DNA from: Gammaproteobacteria bacterium
Lineage (GTDB): Bacteria; Pseudomonadota; Gammaproteobacteria; Pseudomonadales; Azotimanducaceae
Direction of reading: 5' to 3'
DNA: 64,000 bases
NCBI GenBank assembly: GCA_021773555.1
Contig: JAJFKA010000030.1
Span: forward strand, 36,435 to 100,434
Under the pieces are notes generated by a model. It did not search any database. It saw nothing but the letters and a program-made list of their open reading frames with translations, and was not told the origin of the DNA. Below, one piece after another: positions 25,950 to 34,131 of the stretch. The position numbers and the translations under genes are program-made. The stretch's first letter is position 1; each line of letters begins with the position of its first letter.

Positions 25950-26578
25950 ACAGTGCCTCAGTTCCGTTGGTTCAGGCCCGAAATCCAGCAATCCACAGGA
26001 TCGTCCTGGCCGCGATCGTTTTCGGCTCTCTGGCGCTTGCCAACTACCTTCGCCCGGTGACTCCGGATACCGAGATGCTGGCTTCCCACGGTTATCACGC
26101 TCTTGGCCAAAAGGAAGCGATTCGCACCTTCAGCCTGACCGACCAGGACGGACAACCCGCAGGTGTAACCGACCTGCAGGGACAGTGGAGTCTGGTTTTT
26201 TTTGGATTCACCGCCTGCCCTGATGTCTGCCCGACAACGCTTGGAGTTCTGAACCAACTCGCCAGCGAAATCACGACCGTCCAGGTTATCCTCGTCAGTG
26301 TAGATCCCCAGAGGGATACCCCGGCACATCTTAAAAGCTACCTGCAGGGGTTCAATCCGGACTTCATCGGCCTTACCGGGGATGTCGAGGAGTTGCAGGC
26401 ATTCGCCTACCAGCTGCACGCAGCATTCAGGCTTTTACCCGCAAAGCCAGACGACACAATCGAACACAGTTCAAACATTGCGCTACTGGATCCATCCGGA
26501 AACTTTATCGGCTACTTTTCAATTCCACATCGGCCAGAGAATATGCGTACTGTGCTTGAACTGGTGGCAGGCCTGTGA
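25946..26578 (+). CDS. SCO1/SenC/PrrC family copper chaperone-like protein
   Basis: A 210-residue thioredoxin-fold protein with an N-terminal membrane anchor (residues 18-38). The copper motif CPDVC is in FGFTACPDVCPTTL, and the distal histidine is in TIEHSSNIALL. SCO proteins reduce and metallate the CuA centre of oxidase subunit II in the periplasm. The start is TTG overlapping the ctaB stop. A second, longer SCO is encoded in the convergent operon. Confidence 0.88.
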   Translation: MNSASVPLVQARNPAIHRIVLAAIVFGSLALANYLRPVTPDTEMLASHGYHALGQKEAIRTFSLTDQDGQPAGVTDLQGQWSLVFFGFTACPDVCPTTLGVLNQLASEITTVQVILVSVDPQRDTPAHLKSYLQGFNPDFIGLTGDVEELQAFAYQLHAAFRLLPAKPDDTIEHSSNIALLDPSGNFIGYFSIPHRPENMRTVLELVAGL

Positions 26579-27024
26579 ATCGGCAATGGCTAGCGCGGGC
26601 GGGAGCCGCTGCATTGTTACTCATCATTTTCGGTGTGCCCGCTGTGCTGGTGCCTGCCGTGATGAATGATGTGCCTGACAGATCGAGAACCCGGGTCTTG
26701 TCGGTGCACCAGGAAGCCGCCAATATTATCGAAGCGACATTTAAAAAACACCGGACCCGGTACCATCCGGGTCGAGTAGCACCCTTGCCGCGCACTTCCG
26801 CCGACTGGATTAGACTGATCAACCCGCTTGGACGAAAAGCACCTGGCGGCGGTCCGGCCATATTGACTGAAGCGAACGATCTGACCGGAGCCATCGGACT
26901 CGAAGGCGACGAATTCCAGGTTGTACTGACCGTGCCCCATTACCGTAAGTTGAAGGCTCACAAGTGGGCCATCCATGCGACCGGAGAGCGTTCACAAGGC
27001 AGTGCTGTGCCTGATCAACAATGA
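26575..27024 (+). CDS. Unknown protein with one N-terminal membrane segment, in the heme A operon
   Basis: A 149-residue protein starting at a GTG that overlaps the SCO stop. Residues 9-31 form one membrane helix; the rest should be periplasmic. A conserved-looking patch runs through SADWIRLINPLGRKAPGGGPA and LTGAIGLEGDEFQVVLTVPHYRKL. There are no cysteines or clear cofactor motifs. I do not recognise the family. Its position between sco and ctaA with overlaps on both sides implies a role in assembly or function of the heme-copper enzymes. Confidence 0.6.
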   Translation: MNRQWLARAGAAALLLIIFGVPAVLVPAVMNDVPDRSRTRVLSVHQEAANIIEATFKKHRTRYHPGRVAPLPRTSADWIRLINPLGRKAPGGGPAILTEANDLTGAIGLEGDEFQVVLTVPHYRKLKAHKWAIHATGERSQGSAVPDQQ

Positions 27025-27965
27025 TCATCGCCCTCGTCCGTCTTGCGGTTATTGCGTTTCTCCTGAGCCTGACGATGACAGTCTTAAGCGCTTACATCCG
27101 CCTGTCGGACTCGGGCCTAAATTGCGATCCCTGGCCGACCTGTTTCGCCGAGTCCTTTCACATGGATGAGACCCCGGGGATATCAATCGAGGCCAACGAT
27201 CCGAAGAAAGGGCTCAGAATGTTACATCGGGCTCTGGCGAGCCTCTTCGGCATCATTGCATTGCTGTTGTTCATTCTCGCCTGGTGGTTTAAGCAACGCC
27301 TGGACTTATCCGTGAAAATTACCCTGCCGGCCGTGGTTTTTGCGACCACCGTGGTGCTTGCTGTCGTCGGTATGGTCACCCCTGATTTGTTTCATCCCAT
27401 TGTCGCGACCATTAATTTAATCGGGGGTATGCTACTCGCATCAGCACTGTTCTGGTTTATTCTCGACATCCGCGCGCCTAACTCGACGGCGAGCCCGGGG
27501 ATCGCATCGTTGTCAATTCTGATGCTGCTTTTTTTTGGTACCTTGAGCGGCGCCTGGGTGAGCGCAAATTATGCCAACGGAAGCTGTGAGGGGTTGTCGG
27601 ATTGTTCAAACACCGGCGCCTTTAACGTGATCAAAGCAGCATTCGACCCTTTGAGGGAGCTTCACGTGACCGACGGAAGAATAGTCATTGACGAAACACA
27701 AGGCTGGATTATGTTTACACACCAGGTGTTGGCCCTTGTCTTACTGGCTTTGCTGGCCGTATTTAATGTGAAACGGTTCCCGGAACATCGGTTAACGTCC
27801 GCTGTGGGACTATGTGTTATCGGCATCCTCCTGATCCCGGCAGTATACCTTGAGCATGGAGTCGCCCTCGTCAGCGTTCACAACATCGCAACGCTGGCGC
27901 TCCTGTTGCTGACCGTCTGCCAGATACACCGGTCTGGGGTTACGCTTCCGGTCAGCCGATCATGA
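27021..27965 (+). CDS. ctaA: Heme A synthase, CtaA/COX15 family
   Basis: A 314-residue membrane protein with eight predicted helices in two four-helix halves. Heme-ligand histidines are visible in MLHRALASLF near residue 69, a region ending VTPDLFHPIVATIN, FTHQVLALVLL near 234, and SVHNIATLALL near 293. An early loop has the cysteine motif LNCDPWPTC and a later one CEGLSDC, like the paired cysteines of CtaA. It converts heme O to heme A. It starts within the stop of the upstream unknown gene. The product suggests that at least one enzyme of the locus uses heme A. Confidence 0.88.
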   Translation: MIIALVRLAVIAFLLSLTMTVLSAYIRLSDSGLNCDPWPTCFAESFHMDETPGISIEANDPKKGLRMLHRALASLFGIIALLLFILAWWFKQRLDLSVKITLPAVVFATTVVLAVVGMVTPDLFHPIVATINLIGGMLLASALFWFILDIRAPNSTASPGIASLSILMLLFFGTLSGAWVSANYANGSCEGLSDCSNTGAFNVIKAAFDPLRELHVTDGRIVIDETQGWIMFTHQVLALVLLALLAVFNVKRFPEHRLTSAVGLCVIGILLIPAVYLEHGVALVSVHNIATLALLLLTVCQIHRSGVTLPVSRS

Positions 27966-28153
27966 CGGAAATACTGATTTATACCGGATGCGGCATCCTG
28001 CTCTACATTTCCGCCGAGGCCGCACTCCGGGGCCTCGAATCCATCCACGGCGAACCAATCCCCTACCGTAACTTTGTGTTTTTCTTCCTGATATTGACCA
28101 TGGCAATCATCCTGTTCCAGTTGATCGGCATGATATTTACGGGAGATGCCTAG
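27962..28153 (+). CDS. Small membrane protein of the heme A operon
   Basis: A 63-residue protein with two hydrophobic helices (about residues 4-22 and 37-57). The ATG overlaps the ctaA stop by 4 bp, the same coupling seen through the whole operon, which is the main evidence that it is real. Its 3' end overlaps the convergent heme-copper gene by 17 bp. I do not recognise the family. Confidence 0.55.
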   Translation: MTEILIYTGCGILLYISAEAALRGLESIHGEPIPYRNFVFFFLILTMAIILFQLIGMIFTGDA

Positions 28154-29543
28154 CCCGGGATCTGGCGCTGGTCAGTGCTTTGATAGCAACTATCACGAAC
28201 AAAAAACCACCCACAGCAGAAATCAGCCCACCGATCCCCATGAGCCCCATGCCGGCCACACGACCGATGCTGTCCAGATCCTGTGCAGCACCGGCGACTT
28301 TACGCTCAACGCCATAACCGCCTGACCAGACCAGTCCAAGAATGTGCAGAAACTGACCAATTGCATAGCTCCACAACTGGATTCTGGCGAGCCGGAAATT
28401 TACGGCTGGAAAACCCAGCCTGGGAAGCAGGTCGTAGCCCACTCCCATTAACGCCAGCGTTACGCCAACGATACACCCATGATAATGTGCCGGAATCGTG
28501 ACATCGCTGCCCGTGATCATAAAACCAATCACGCCACCGGCACCAAACAACAGCAATGAGCTCATCAGCGCCGCGTGAGCACTCGCCTGTGCCGCGGTTG
28601 CCGCTTTTTGCTGGATCAATCCATAGTATATCGCGAGCCCCAGCGGGAAGGTCGCCAGTGAACCACCAAAGCTCATTAGCCAGGTAAACATCTGCCGATG
28701 CATTGGATGGGTCGCTGCGTAGTTGTAATAGATAACCGGCGCAATAAAGACCGAAACCAATCCTGCGAGAAAGACCAGTAACAATACCCGTTCGGTCATG
28801 ACCAGCTGGATTCGCGCCGCACTCGACAGCCACAACCAACACACCATCATTAACAACATATAGGTGTACTGGAGAACGTGGCCGCCGCCCCAGAACAGCA
28901 GCTCGTAGTAGGCTGCACTTGCGAGTGACCTCGGGACTGTCAGCCATGACCAGGCAAATGCACAAATCGCAATCAGCACAGAGATTGCGGCACAGTTCAG
29001 GCCAAACCGAATGACACCAGTGGCACTGATCTCAACGCCGACCGGTGGAATAATCGTCATGGCGGTCAGCACCTGTGCCCCCAGAGCGATCGCGAACAGT
29101 GTCAGGCCGGCCAGAAAAAGCGGATGGTCGAGCACCGGAATATAGTTACTCATCAGGGGCCGGGCATTTGGAAGCAGCGCCGTGGCCACCAGCATCAGCG
29201 TCGCGAGCGTCATCATTGCAAAAACCAGTCGAGTCACCCGGTAGTAACCCTGACGGGCGGCCAGACTCCATAATATGCCTGCGAAAGAAAGTATCCAGAC
29301 CAGCACCGACAGGTCCACATGAATAACCAGCGCCGTGTGAAAGAAGTCCGCATAGGGAATAAGCTCTCCCAAAACCGGAGTTCTGGCCAGGACCAGCAAT
29401 AACGAGAAAAAGCCGGCACCCAGCAGCGCCAGAATACTCAACCACAGCCAGTACACGGCAATATCCCGGCGCTTGTCTTTGCCGATTTCGAGAATGTAGA
29501 GGCTCGCCTCCTGGTTGTTCATCAATGCGGAAAAAGTAGTCAT
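28137..29543 (-). CDS. Heme-copper oxidase subunit I homologue apparently lacking the paired CuB histidines
   Basis: A 468-residue, 12-helix protein of the heme-copper superfamily. His75 (IHVDLSVLVW) matches the low-spin heme ligand on helix II. His222 with Tyr226 (GGGHVLQYTY) matches the first CuB ligand and the cross-linked tyrosine position. His353 and His355 (IPAHYHG) match the helix X heme ligands. On helix VII, where active enzymes have two adjacent histidines, aligned residues are about 271-274 (IYYN); the only nearby histidines are His279 and His282 in a loop. It may therefore carry two hemes but no CuB, acting as an electron-transfer or scaffold subunit. It is the last gene of the operon, 3 bp after an unknown gene. 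Confidence 0.75.
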   Translation of the reverse strand: MTTFSALMNNQEASLYILEIGKDKRRDIAVYWLWLSILALLGAGFFSLLLVLARTPVLGELIPYADFFHTALVIHVDLSVLVWILSFAGILWSLAARQGYYRVTRLVFAMMTLATLMLVATALLPNARPLMSNYIPVLDHPLFLAGLTLFAIALGAQVLTAMTIIPPVGVEISATGVIRFGLNCAAISVLIAICAFAWSWLTVPRSLASAAYYELLFWGGGHVLQYTYMLLMMVCWLWLSSAARIQLVMTERVLLLVFLAGLVSVFIAPVIYYNYAATHPMHRQMFTWLMSFGGSLATFPLGLAIYYGLIQQKAATAAQASAHAALMSSLLLFGAGGVIGFMITGSDVTIPAHYHGCIVGVTLALMGVGYDLLPRLGFPAVNFRLARIQLWSYAIGQFLHILGLVWSGGYGVERKVAGAAQDLDSIGRVAGMGLMGIGGLISAVGGFLFVIVAIKALTSARSRARHLP

Positions 29544-29546
29544 TAT

Positions 29547-30062
29547 TTAAAGGCGTGGTCTGGGTGAATGCTGTGGCTGCCAGCTGCTAAATCCTGAATC
29601 TGTATACTCAACGATCAGCGTACTGTGAGCGTCTACCTGGAACTGTTTCTCGTAATCCCGTGGCAGCCCTCCGGCATCCGGATTTTCGGTGATCCGCAGG
29701 TGCAGGATCAGGTCACCAGAATCAAGGGTAAATTTTCTGAACAGCGCCAGCACACCGTCGTCGTGTAAGCCGGAAGGCGTAATGGTTTCAGTGAATTCAC
29801 GTTTGTTATTGAGATCGAGTTCAACGCGCATCGGCGCCTTCTCTCTTGGACAAACCATCGGTCTGCGCATATTCGGTGCCAGCGCGGCAATCTCACCGGT
29901 ATCGAGTGCACGACACTCACCGATAATATTCCCACTATGCCTTACCACCAGTTTCAGTTCTGTTTGCCCTGATTCAAGTAACTGGTAGGCAGGACTATCA
30001 CTGAAATAACCAGCGAATACCATCAACGCACTAAAAAACAGCAGCTGCGCCAACCGCTGCAT
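29547..30062 (-). CDS. Unknown membrane-anchored periplasmic protein of the respiratory operon
   Basis: A 171-residue protein with an N-terminal membrane helix or signal (QRLAQLLFFSALMVFAGYF) and a beta-rich remainder. Two cysteines (GECRALD and PMVCPRE) lie about 22 residues apart and could form a disulfide. The start is ATG 30062 because GAGGGGA lies a few bases upstream, just after the cytochrome b stop; the frame extends to 30134 but would overlap that gene by 62 bp. I do not recognise the family. Tight spacing on both sides implies a partner of the cytochrome b fusion or the subunit I homologue. Confidence 0.6.
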   Translation of the reverse strand: MQRLAQLLFFSALMVFAGYFSDSPAYQLLESGQTELKLVVRHSGNIIGECRALDTGEIAALAPNMRRPMVCPREKAPMRVELDLNNKREFTETITPSGLHDDGVLALFRKFTLDSGDLILHLRITENPDAGGLPRDYEKQFQVDAHSTLIVEYTDSGFSSWQPQHSPRPRL

Positions 30063-30072
30063 CACCGTCCCC

Positions 30073-31566
30073 TCAGGCATCTTTGGCATCAGCGATCCTT
30101 TCATCCTGTTGAAGCTGTGCGACCGCTCTGGCAACGGTCGTCTCTCCGCCTGCGCCAGCCCACAACGTCGTCACCTTTACATGCACATCCTTGAAACGCA
30201 GATGCGGTTCTCGTTCGTGCGCAAGGCGCGCTTCCTGCAGTTCGACACCAAGCCGATGAAAGCAATTACCCGGCGCACATCCGGTCAACAGGACCGAGTC
30301 GACACCTTCCTTTCGACAGAGGTAGTCCAGATAGGACGGTGGTAACTGGCCTACACATTCCAGCGTGAGTGGTGTGACCACGTCACTGGCTAACTGGTCA
30401 ATTTGAGGACCGTGCGCGCAACCGACAACCAGCACGTGTTTGTCAGCCTGCGGATGCTGGCGGATCTGTTCCTGTGTTCGCACCAGAATCGCTGCATTAT
30501 TTTCGTCTGCCAGATTTATCCCGCTATAGGCATTATTAACTGATTTGAATGGTGTTGCCGTGGGACACGCACCAGCACATATTCCGCAGCCAACACACTT
30601 ATCGGCGACAACAACGGATTGCAGGTGGTTGGCCAGCTTTTCGTGGGGTTTCATGTAAATGGCATCATAGGGGCAATCCGCAAAACACCATGAGCAACCA
30701 TTGCAGTAGTCCGGGTCGACAATCGCAATCGGCTTGGGCACGCCCCGGAAGATCAATGGTACGAGCAACAGCGCAATGGTGATACCAAGCAGAATCACCC
30801 AGGCGGCACCGGCGCCAGTTTCGCTGATCAGTGGAAAGACGTTCATATAAAACCAGTCAACCTGCACCGTCTGTACGGGTCTGTTTAGATCTGCTGGGCC
30901 AAGGCTCAGTGCTGGTTTGACGACAGAAAGGACCACCATGGCACCCAACAGACTTAGCGCCAGCCCTCTTGCGGGAAAGGTACTCGAGTTGCTGATCCGC
31001 TGGATATGAATAAACATGCCCAGTAACAGGGCAAGTGGCAGACCCACATGCAGGAAGATCAGCAGTGAAAAAAACCGGTCACTGACAGTCGTGCCATCCA
31101 GAAATCCAAATGCCATCGGTTCGACCACAATAGGCAGATAGTCAAACAGCGCCGCAGTAGTCAGCGCAATGTATTGTGCCTTTTCATCCCAGACCAGCCA
31201 GTAGCCCCCAAGTGACGAGGCAAACAACAGCCAGATCAGAGGAACTCCGGAAACCCAGGAAAACCATCTGGGTCCCTGGAACCTTTTCATGCCAAGTTCC
31301 TTGATCAGGTGGATGGTAACCGATAGCGCCAGCAGTGCGGATGCGTACCGATGCAAACTGCGCATAATGCCGCCGATATAAAACTGCTCGTGGGTGATCG
31401 ATTCCACTGACTGATAGGCACCGGTAATGCTGGTTTCGAAGAATATAAACAGATAAAGACCGGTTACCGCGATGATCCAGAACAGGAAAAACGATACTGC
31501 ACCAAGCTGATAGAGGGGATTCGAACCTGCGGGAAAAAAACGATCCAGAAAAGCCTCAACCTTCAT
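30073..31566 (-). CDS. Cytochrome b / double [4Fe-4S] ferredoxin / MvhD-like fusion protein
   Basis: A 497-residue three-part electron carrier. Residues 1-200 are a cytochrome b6-type core with two bis-histidine heme sites: His72/His86 on one helix and His173/His187 on another, both 14 apart. Two further helices reach about residue 275. Residues 285-335 are a bacterial ferredoxin with Cys288, 291, 294, 298 and Cys324, 327, 330, 334, typical for two [4Fe-4S] clusters. Residues 377-488 resemble MvhD/FrhD-type iron-sulfur subunits with Cys383, 404, 430 and 435 as likely [2Fe-2S] ligands. It could link quinol to low-potential carriers on the cytoplasmic face. It overlaps the upstream SCO gene by 11 bp. 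Confidence 0.8.
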   Translation of the reverse strand: MKVEAFLDRFFPAGSNPLYQLGAVSFFLFWIIAVTGLYLFIFFETSITGAYQSVESITHEQFYIGGIMRSLHRYASALLALSVTIHLIKELGMKRFQGPRWFSWVSGVPLIWLLFASSLGGYWLVWDEKAQYIALTTAALFDYLPIVVEPMAFGFLDGTTVSDRFFSLLIFLHVGLPLALLLGMFIHIQRISNSSTFPARGLALSLLGAMVVLSVVKPALSLGPADLNRPVQTVQVDWFYMNVFPLISETGAGAAWVILLGITIALLLVPLIFRGVPKPIAIVDPDYCNGCSWCFADCPYDAIYMKPHEKLANHLQSVVVADKCVGCGICAGACPTATPFKSVNNAYSGINLADENNAAILVRTQEQIRQHPQADKHVLVVGCAHGPQIDQLASDVVTPLTLECVGQLPPSYLDYLCRKEGVDSVLLTGCAPGNCFHRLGVELQEARLAHEREPHLRFKDVHVKVTTLWAGAGGETTVARAVAQLQQDERIADAKDA

Positions 31567-32401
31567 CGGGGTTGCCGCTGAGTGTGATTCGCCACTCCTT
31601 GATTAACTGGAAGCCGAGTACACCCACACACAGAAACCCTATAAAAGTACCAATGAACAGAGAGTAGTCAAACTTGTATTTATTCTGTGCCGGGTCGTAT
31701 ACCGTGCAAAACAGCTTGACCTTGTTGGCCACGTTGTCAAATAAACTGTCAGTTTTCGTGTTGAGAACAAGCGTCTTGAGTGGTTCAACCAGCAACGGCA
31801 TGTCAAAGTCCATGCCGTAAATCTGACGAATTACCACACCTTCTTCATTCAACAGCGTCGCCTGAATCAGATGATCAAATCCATTGGGTGACGGGAAATA
31901 GATAAAACCCAATAATTGGGTAAGCCTGTCTATGTTTTCCTGATCGCCGCTAAGGAAATACCAGCCTGCTTCAGAGATTTGTTGCTTATCTGCAAAAAAC
32001 TGCATCATTTGTGGGGAGTCTCGCTGTACATCGAAGCCGACCGTAATCACATTAAACGAACTGGTGCCCAGTGCCGCTCGCGCCGCACGAACAACCCTGC
32101 GTAAATGTTTAGTGGTGGTCGGGCAGATATGATAGCAGCTGGTATAGATCATGCTGATCACCAGCGGCTGACCGCGCAATTCCTCCAGCCTAAGCAGACT
32201 GCCATCGGTTGATCGCAATTCCACAAGATCAATGCTTCGACCCAACGCAGCCTGACTGATTGTCAGCGCTTCGCTGCGGTCAAAATTTGCCGCCGACATG
32301 GAAGTGCCGTGATCCATTGCAGTGGCTGACTGAAAAATCAGCGTGCCCCACAATGACAGGATTAACGCCAGCAGTGAACTGGCTTTTGGAAAAGCTCGCA
32401 T
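31556..32401 (-). CDS. SCO family protein with C-terminal membrane anchor
   Basis: A 281-residue SCO1/SenC homologue. A signal peptide of about 28 residues (ending SATA) is followed by the thioredoxin fold with the copper motif CYHIC in YTSCYHICPTT, and a distal histidine in NGFDHLIQ. Unlike the SCO encoded at 25946, it ends in a membrane helix (FIGTFIGFLCVGVLGF), so it is anchored at the C-terminus. It likely metallates the CuA site of the subunit II encoded two genes upstream. It starts 31 bp after the subunit I stop. Confidence 0.88.
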   Translation of the reverse strand: MRAFPKASSLLALILSLWGTLIFQSATAMDHGTSMSAANFDRSEALTISQAALGRSIDLVELRSTDGSLLRLEELRGQPLVISMIYTSCYHICPTTTKHLRRVVRAARAALGTSSFNVITVGFDVQRDSPQMMQFFADKQQISEAGWYFLSGDQENIDRLTQLLGFIYFPSPNGFDHLIQATLLNEEGVVIRQIYGMDFDMPLLVEPLKTLVLNTKTDSLFDNVANKVKLFCTVYDPAQNKYKFDYSLFIGTFIGFLCVGVLGFQLIKEWRITLSGNPDEG

Positions 32402-32432
32402 AGGTCAGGGTACCTTTTTTGCGCGTAAGTGG

Positions 32433-34127
32433 TTAGCCGATCCCCCAGGTTTCAGCCAGATATTTCCAGTTGATGAAGTAGTACACCGCGAAGGCGACGA
32501 AAAATACACCGGCCAGCACTAGCGTGCCCGGGACACTGATCGCACCCGTGCCGATACCTTCATAATCGCTGTCCTCAGGCGGCGTCGCCATGATGGGTGG
32601 ATCCAGTTTCTCTTCATTACCCAGTTTTCTGCCGAACAGCAAGGAACTGACAATGATGATGCAAAACGCTGCACCACCGGCAATGGCGAGGATAACTGAC
32701 AGTCCGTTTAATGCAAGCAAGGTGTTGGCCGCCGCTGGAAATTCATGGACCACACCACCCGTCATGGAAAAAGTAATATCCCAATGCCTTCTGGGTACAC
32801 CGAGTGTTCCCGCGCCCATCAGGAACAGTGCAACACCGGACATGCCGATACCGAACAAATAAGGTTGCCAGCTCGCCAGCTTTTTCATAACCAGTTCGCG
32901 TCGAAACAGGACCGGTACCAACCAGTAGGTCAGTGCCATGAACGCGAGCGTCGTCCCGATCACGACCGTCGCATGGAAGTGTCCGGGTACATAGACGGTG
33001 TTATGCATCAGCACATTAATTTGTTCCACCCCCATCACCACGCCGGAAATTCCACCGAGAAAGCCAAACCCTACCAGCGAAATGAACATTCCCGAGAATG
33101 TGGGATTACCCCAGGGTGCCCGTCGCAGCCACTCAAACAATCCACTGTTAAATCCTTTAGCTCGCTGGGCGGCTTCGATAGACCCCGGAACCGTCAATCC
33201 GTGAACCATACTGGCCATAACGGCCAGATACATAGCGTAGCTGGTATTAAACATTTTGAATTCTGAACTCACACCCGGGTCAGCCAGCAGATGATGCGCA
33301 CTGGCCAGCTGCAGAAACAGGATATACATCAGAAATGCCATTCGGCTGACTTTCTCCGACATGGGCTTGGCACCGAAGACAATCGCCGCAATCGCGTACC
33401 ACACTGAAATATGTGCGGCAACGTTGATCTGTTGGGACGAATGACCGAAGCCCCACCAGATCAATCGGTAAGCCAGGGCGTCAATTTCTGCGATAAACCC
33501 CAGGCTCCACAACAAGGTGGGAATCAGGATGATTGCGCCACTTACGATGGTGAACACCGCAATAATCGCAGCAGTAATCGCACCGAACGTTACCAGTGAA
33601 ACCGAACCCTCGTAGGTTTTTTCCGCTTTTGCCACAACCAGTGTTCCAAAAAATACAAAGCAGCCAATCAGCGCCCCAACGGCGAACAGGATCAGGCTCA
33701 GGTAGAACAGCGGATGCGCTTCCATCGGTGCATAAGAAGTCATCATTACAGTCGCATTGCCGGTCAGGACAATATAGTTGTTCATCAATGCACCAATCAA
33801 CATCAACGCGAAACCCGCCCAGGCAATTTTTGGGGTTGCGATTCGACAGCCGAGCAGGGCCGCTGAGCAGAAATACAGCAACGCTATTTCAAAAAATATT
33901 AACCAGAATATCAGGACGTTAAGACCGTGCGCTGTCAGCGCCAGGTAAAACCAGTCAGCAGGCAATAAATGGACAGCCGGCCAGCGGGTCAATCCGACCA
34001 ACAGACCGTAGACACCGCCGACTAAAAGGAATACAACGGCAGCCACCGCGTTAGCCTTCATAAGGTTTTCCGCGGGTCTATGAAACTTCAGGCCGGTATC
34101 AGGACAGGTTCTAAATATTTCGGTCAT
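32433..34127 (-). CDS. Heme-copper subunit I, B-family-like, with Gln at the active-site tyrosine position (candidate NO reductase)
   Basis: A 564-residue, about 14-helix catalytic subunit. Metal ligands are complete: His67 (TAHGLNVLIFW) and His385 for the low-spin heme, His383 (VPGHFH) for the high-spin heme, and His229, His278 and His279 (GFGHSSQQ and ASAHHLLADPG) for CuB or FeB. In A- and B-family oxygen reductases the residue four after the helix VI histidine is the cross-linked tyrosine; here it is Gln233. No tyrosine sits six before the HH pair either, the C-family alternative. Loss of this tyrosine is a mark of NO reductases, so a CuA-type NO reductase is the leading idea. A divergent O2 reductase cannot be excluded. 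No subunit III gene is present. Confidence 0.82.
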   Translation of the reverse strand: MTEIFRTCPDTGLKFHRPAENLMKANAVAAVVFLLVGGVYGLLVGLTRWPAVHLLPADWFYLALTAHGLNVLIFWLIFFEIALLYFCSAALLGCRIATPKIAWAGFALMLIGALMNNYIVLTGNATVMMTSYAPMEAHPLFYLSLILFAVGALIGCFVFFGTLVVAKAEKTYEGSVSLVTFGAITAAIIAVFTIVSGAIILIPTLLWSLGFIAEIDALAYRLIWWGFGHSSQQINVAAHISVWYAIAAIVFGAKPMSEKVSRMAFLMYILFLQLASAHHLLADPGVSSEFKMFNTSYAMYLAVMASMVHGLTVPGSIEAAQRAKGFNSGLFEWLRRAPWGNPTFSGMFISLVGFGFLGGISGVVMGVEQINVLMHNTVYVPGHFHATVVIGTTLAFMALTYWLVPVLFRRELVMKKLASWQPYLFGIGMSGVALFLMGAGTLGVPRRHWDITFSMTGGVVHEFPAAANTLLALNGLSVILAIAGGAAFCIIIVSSLLFGRKLGNEEKLDPPIMATPPEDSDYEGIGTGAISVPGTLVLAGVFFVAFAVYYFINWKYLAETWGIG

Positions 34128-34131
34128 AGCC

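Noticed and set aside
26575..27024. Type IV pilin-like reading of the unknown sco-ctaA intergenic protein.
   Set aside because: A single N-terminal helix and a glycine-rich patch recall pilins, but there is no prepilin cleavage motif and the context is respiratory assembly.
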